From: Xylaria sp. FL1777
Taxonomy: Eukaryota; Ascomycota; Sordariomycetes; Xylariales; Xylariaceae
Length of the DNA: 36,794 bases
Assembly: GCA_022578965.1 (NCBI GenBank)
Contig: MU400818.1
Span: forward strand, 1 to 36,794
Direction of reading: 5' to 3'
This document shows, one piece after another, positions 33,354 through 36,794 of this stretch. A model generated the notes under the pieces. The model ran no database searches. It was not told the DNA's origin and worked only from the letters and a program-made list of their open reading frames with translations. Numbering within the stretch: position 1 is the first letter of the stretch; the number at the start of each line of letters is the position of its first letter. Made by a program: the position numbers and the translations under genes.

Positions 33354-35060
33354 TTTTGTTTTATAAGTTAATATATTTAGCTAAAAAAGCATACAATAAT
33401 AATAATTTATTTTAAAGATGTTATTAAATTTTTTATTTATAATACTTGTTTTAAAATATAAAAAAGCTAAAAATAGAAAAAAATTATACTAGTTAACTTT
33501 TAAGTTAAAAAAGTAGCTTTATGCTAAATTAAGTTATATAATTTTTATAAGCAATATATATAAATACTTATAAAAAGATTTTATTTTTTTGATTTATTGT
33601 AGTTTAACTTGTTATTTTTTAGCTTAAATTTATTAAAATAATATTATTAAAACAAAGCTTATTTATTAACATAAAAAGTAATACTATTTAATTTTTTTTT
33701 TTAATGCTTTTTAGTTTTATAAAAGCTAAGTATATTATATATTATTTATTTTATTTAATGCTTTTATACTGCTTTATAATAATATATGCTATAAATATTA
33801 AGTGTTTTAGTTTTATATTATAACTGCTATAAACTTTTATAAATTACTTTTTTAGCAAACTATTTGCTTGTTTTTATTAATTAATTTTATTATTTATAAC
33901 TTTTTTTTTTATTTTAACATATTAGCTAAATAATTTTTTGCTTGTTTATATTATTTATTTTATTAAGTTTATTAAAAAGCTAGCAATATTTATACTACTT
34001 AATAATAATATATTATTAAAGCAATTTATTACTATTAAATATATTAAATATATGCTTATTAATTAAGTATTGCTTACTTTCTTTAAATAAACTTATATTA
34101 ATAGTGTTTTTTTTTAAGTATTATAGCTATAATATATTACTTAAAATTATTATATAGCTAATAAGTTAAAAAAGCTATTATAAAAGCTTAGCTTTAAAAA
34201 TATAATATAAAAGTATAATATATTATAAATATAAAATAATATATTTAAGTAGCATATTTTTTACTTATAAATTATGCTTTAAAATAGCTTTTTTTATTTT
34301 TTTTAAGCATTAAAATTAACTAAAAGTAATTTAATAAAATATAATATAAAGTATACTTAATATAAAAAAACAATTTAAAATAATATTACTAAAGAACTTT
34401 TAAAACATTATTAATTATATTACTATTTTTATTAAATATTATAAAGTATAGCTATTATATAATAAAACCTTTAAGCTTATATTATAATTAATTATTTATA
34501 TATATAACTTAAAGTTTTTTAAAGCTTATAAGCTATATTTTAAAAAGCTTAAGCTTTTTTATTAAAAATAATATAATATTTTATATAAAAGCTAGCTAAA
34601 CTATATATGAAGCTACTTTTAACTTTTTAGCTTATTTAATGTTTATTGCATTTATTTTTAGGTTTTTATTGCTTTAAGCAAAACTAAAGTTAAAAGTTTT
34701 TAAGCAAAAAAAATAATACTATTTAATAATGCTCACTTTTTATTTTTTGCTTTTATATAATAATAAAAACTAAAAATAAAACTTTATAACTTTAGTAACT
34801 ATAATATAAATAAACGCTAAAGCTAATTTATATATATAGTATTAATGCTTAACGCTTTAAATAATTATATTAATTAATTAAATAAAAGCTTTGCTTTTTA
34901 ATATTATAAAGTTTAAAAAGCTTAGCTTGTTATATTTATTAGCAAAAATATTATATGCTTATTTTTTAATAACTAGTTTAATTATTATTAAATATATGTT
35001 AGCTTTTATATTTTTATTATATTAAACTTTAAAAAAACTAAGTGTTTTTATGTTTAATTA
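33354..35060. other. AT-rich region without recognisable gene
   Basis: Nearly pure A/T with scattered AGC and GCT. I found no protein motif, terminal repeat or match to other parts of the window. It may be host spacer that was continuous with the sequence left of 17783 before the LINE inserted. Confidence 0.45.
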
Positions 35061-35554
35061 TGTTACAAAATTAGCACTAAGGTGGCTTTTAAAGCGGCTT
35101 AATGCCTTTGCATATACTTTGCACCTTTTTTTTTGCTAGCTAAAGCTAAAGTTACATAACAACTTATTTAGCTTACTAAGCTTACAGTAATTTAAGGCTT
35201 ACTAGGTTTATAGTAATTTAAGGCTTACTAAGCTTACGGTAATTTAGTGCTTACTAAACTTGCAGTAATTTAAAAGAAGTTATTACTTTTTTTACTTTTT
35301 TTTTGTTTATATAATTATGCATTTTTTATATTTAGTTACTTATTTAGTTTTAGTTTTTTAGCTATTAATTTTTTATAACTGCTAAGCACTAATATACTTA
35401 TTATTTTTAATTTTTTAAGATCTTTATTAATACATAATAGTAAAAGTACTTTAAAAACCTCTTTAATAAACTACTATTAAAGATTTTATTATTACTTATA
35501 AATTAAAACTTTAAAAGCAAACTTGTTATATTAATATATAATAAGTTTATTATA
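35061..35554 (+). repeat. 5' LTR of Gypsy-A copy C (494 bp)
   Basis: Starts TGTTACAAAATTAGC and ends TTTATTATA, the decayed form of TTTGTTACA. The promoter-proximal part carries four 26-bp tandem repeats in place of the two 38-bp units of the other copies. The terminal inverted repeat (AAACTTGTTATA...) is still visible near 35519. The preceding bases AATTA are the candidate target duplication. The partner is outside the window. Confidence 0.85.
35171..35274 (+). repeat. Four tandem 26-bp repeats in the LTR of copy C
   Basis: Units start at 35171, 35197, 35223 and 35249 with exact 26-bp spacing. The core is GCTTACTAAGCTTACAGTAA, and the units differ mostly by G/A and C/T changes. The position in the upstream half of the LTR suggests enhancer-like repeats. 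This is not a CRISPR array, because there are no spacers. Confidence 0.9.
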
Positions 35555-35580
35555 TTTTAATAGCTCTTTAATTAATAAGA
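35555..35580 (+). other. Candidate primer-binding region of Gypsy-A copy C
   Basis: The sequence right after the LTR reads TTTTAATAGCTCTTTAATTA. The same block follows the 5' LTR of copies A and B, and a related TTTAAAGCTTTTTAA follows that of Gypsy-B (minus strand, 8406 downward). It does not begin with TGG, which a site complementary to a tRNA 3' CCA end would show. Assignment as the primer site is by position only. Confidence 0.35.
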
Positions 35581-36229
35581 CTTAATATATAAAAACAAAT
35601 ATTAGTATAAAAAGTTAAGTAATAAACAATTTATAAAATAAACTTTTAAAAATATATTAAAAAAATATTTAAAAAATAAAAATGCTAAATAGTATTATAT
35701 AAGTAAACTTTACTTAATAATTAATAAAACTAAATTTAAGTTATATTACTAAAAACAAAAAATTAAAAATTAAGTTTAAAAATTTTAAAGATTTTTAAAA
35801 CTAATAATATATTAAAATAACAAACTTTAGTACTTTTATTAGCTATTTTTATTAAAAAAAAAGTAACAGTAAAAAAAAAAAAGTTAAGCAGTAATAATAA
35901 AAAAGAACTAATATTAATGCTAATACTACAAAATAAACTAGTTATTTTAACCTAAAAAATAGCTTAAATATTAAGCGTTATAACTTTTAAACTAACATAA
36001 ATACTAGCTATAATAATTAAAGCAGCAATAATATTTATTACTATAATAATAAGCTAAAGCTTTAAATAAGTAATTATATTATAACTAATACTAATATTAT
36101 TATTAATAAACTTAATGCTTATTTTTACTACTGCTATACTTAAAATAATAATTTAAAATAAAAAACTTAACTTTTTATTATTATTACTGCTTTTATTATT
36201 AAGGTTATTTATAATATTAAAAATGCTAA

Positions 36230-36794
36230 ATATTAAAAGTTTTAAATTTACTGCTTTAAAGCTTTATAATAAATTTATAAATATAAAAGCCTTTTTAATT
36301 TATGCTAAACTTTATTTAAAATAGCACTTTATTATTATTATAAAAAAAGATTAAAAAGTAATAATTATTTTATAATTTTTATTAAAAAAAGTATTAAAAT
36401 AGTTTTAATTTATTTTAAAAAATTTTTTAAAAGCTAACAAGTTAACTAATTTTAAGCTAAAAATAAAAAAGATTTTTAAAAATTACATTAAGTTTAAAAA
36501 TTAAATAAAAGTATTATTTAAAAACATTTAAAAAGCAAAATATATAAAAAAAGCATTTTATTGCTTAAAATAAACAAAAGTAGCAGTAAATTATGCTATA
36601 AAATTTAAATAATTAGCAGTAATTTTAAAATTGCTTAAGCTTATACTATTTTATTTATTTTATAATAAACTTAAAACTTAAGTTTAAAATAAATTATACA
36701 AAATAAATAAACTAGCAAAAATTAATATATATATTAATATAATTATTATAATTAATTAATAATTATTTAATTAGTATTTTAAAACTAAAAAAAC
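36230..36794 (+). pseudogene. Gag capsid core of Gypsy-A copy C (3' part beyond window)
   Basis: The plus strand reads KFKFTALKLYNKFINIKAFL, then LKK...K.F.FILKNFLKAN, KLKIKKIFKNYIKFKN, KVLFKNI and ALYCLK.TK.AVNYAIKFK. This is the pattern of the Ty3/Gypsy retrotransposon gag domain: a LRG.A..WF-type helix, then F...L...F......A...L..L.Q...V..Y...F. Gag forms the particle in which reverse transcription takes place. Stops are TAA/TAG only. The leader from 35581 to 36230 is low-complexity and probably encodes a variable N-terminus. Confidence 0.75.

Larger units (their letters stand above)
35061..36794 (+). mobile_element. Gypsy-A copy C, plus strand, truncated by window end
   Basis: A 494-bp LTR (35061-35554) is followed by an internal region that is the reverse complement of 11386 down to about 10180. 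Orientation is therefore opposite to copies A and B. The first half of its LTR differs from the other copies, so it is a distinct subfamily. The second half and the gag region align well. Confidence 0.88.

Noticed and set aside
35171..35274. Regular 26-bp repeats as a possible CRISPR array
   Set aside because: The units abut with no spacers, and they lie inside an LTR of a eukaryotic retrotransposon.
1..36794. A bacterial, mitochondrial or Plasmodium-like AT-rich genome as the source
   Set aside because: Paralogous segments differ by transitions on both strands, and the element set is typical of filamentous fungi. No compact genes, tRNAs or rRNAs are present.

Overview
The window looks like part of an AT-rich, gene-poor compartment of a filamentous ascomycete (Pezizomycotina-type) genome. 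It appears to be built largely of transposable elements destroyed by RIP-like C-to-T / G-to-A hypermutation. Reasons: no intact ORF longer than about 93 codons on either strand; TAA/TAG stops scattered through otherwise readable proteins; duplicated segments that differ almost only by transitions; and the family set (chromodomain Ty3/Gypsy elements, a Tad1-like LINE, a pogo/Fot1-like transposase, a 0.5-kb TIR element). I see no host gene, tRNA, rRNA or CRISPR array. Species cannot be named from this sequence.

Layout. 1-739 and 8600-11903 are two pieces of one Gypsy element (called Gypsy-A, copy A, minus strand; its other end lies left of the window). A second chromovirus, Gypsy-B (740-8599, minus strand, 193-bp LTRs), is inserted into its pol with a 5-bp target duplication. 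11904-13420 is AT-rich sequence without a recognisable gene. A decayed pogo/Fot1-like transposase lies at 13514-14900 (plus). 14900-17134 is unassigned, with a tandem duplication and a large hairpin. A 494-bp TIR element sits at 17137-17630. A long Tad1-like LINE (copy 1, plus strand) runs from about 17.8 to 22.86 kb, with ORF1 and ORF2 both readable through stops. A 5'-truncated second LINE copy follows head-to-tail. It is split at 23175/30913 by a structurally complete Gypsy-A (copy B, 23176-30912, minus strand, 518-bp LTRs, duplication AATAG). 33354-35060 is unassigned. A third Gypsy-A relative (copy C) enters in plus orientation at 35061 and runs off the window.

How the parts relate. The Gypsy elements follow the order gag - protease - RT - RNase H - integrase - chromodomain. 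A chromodomain would direct integration to heterochromatin, which fits the nested layout. Because copies A and B overlap, each gives the uninterrupted version of the other: copy B shows the empty site of Gypsy-B, and LINE copy 1 shows the empty site of Gypsy-A copy B.

The most interesting signals are patterns rather than a new gene system. Paired LTRs are consistently less mutated at the outer edge of each element than at the inner edge. Surviving cytosines sit almost entirely after G or A, so TpC is nearly gone, which is not the textbook CpA RIP signature. Each of the two complete Gypsy elements carries extra coding-like sequence between the chromodomain and the 3' LTR. All protein identities come from reading degenerate translations by eye; no database search was run.
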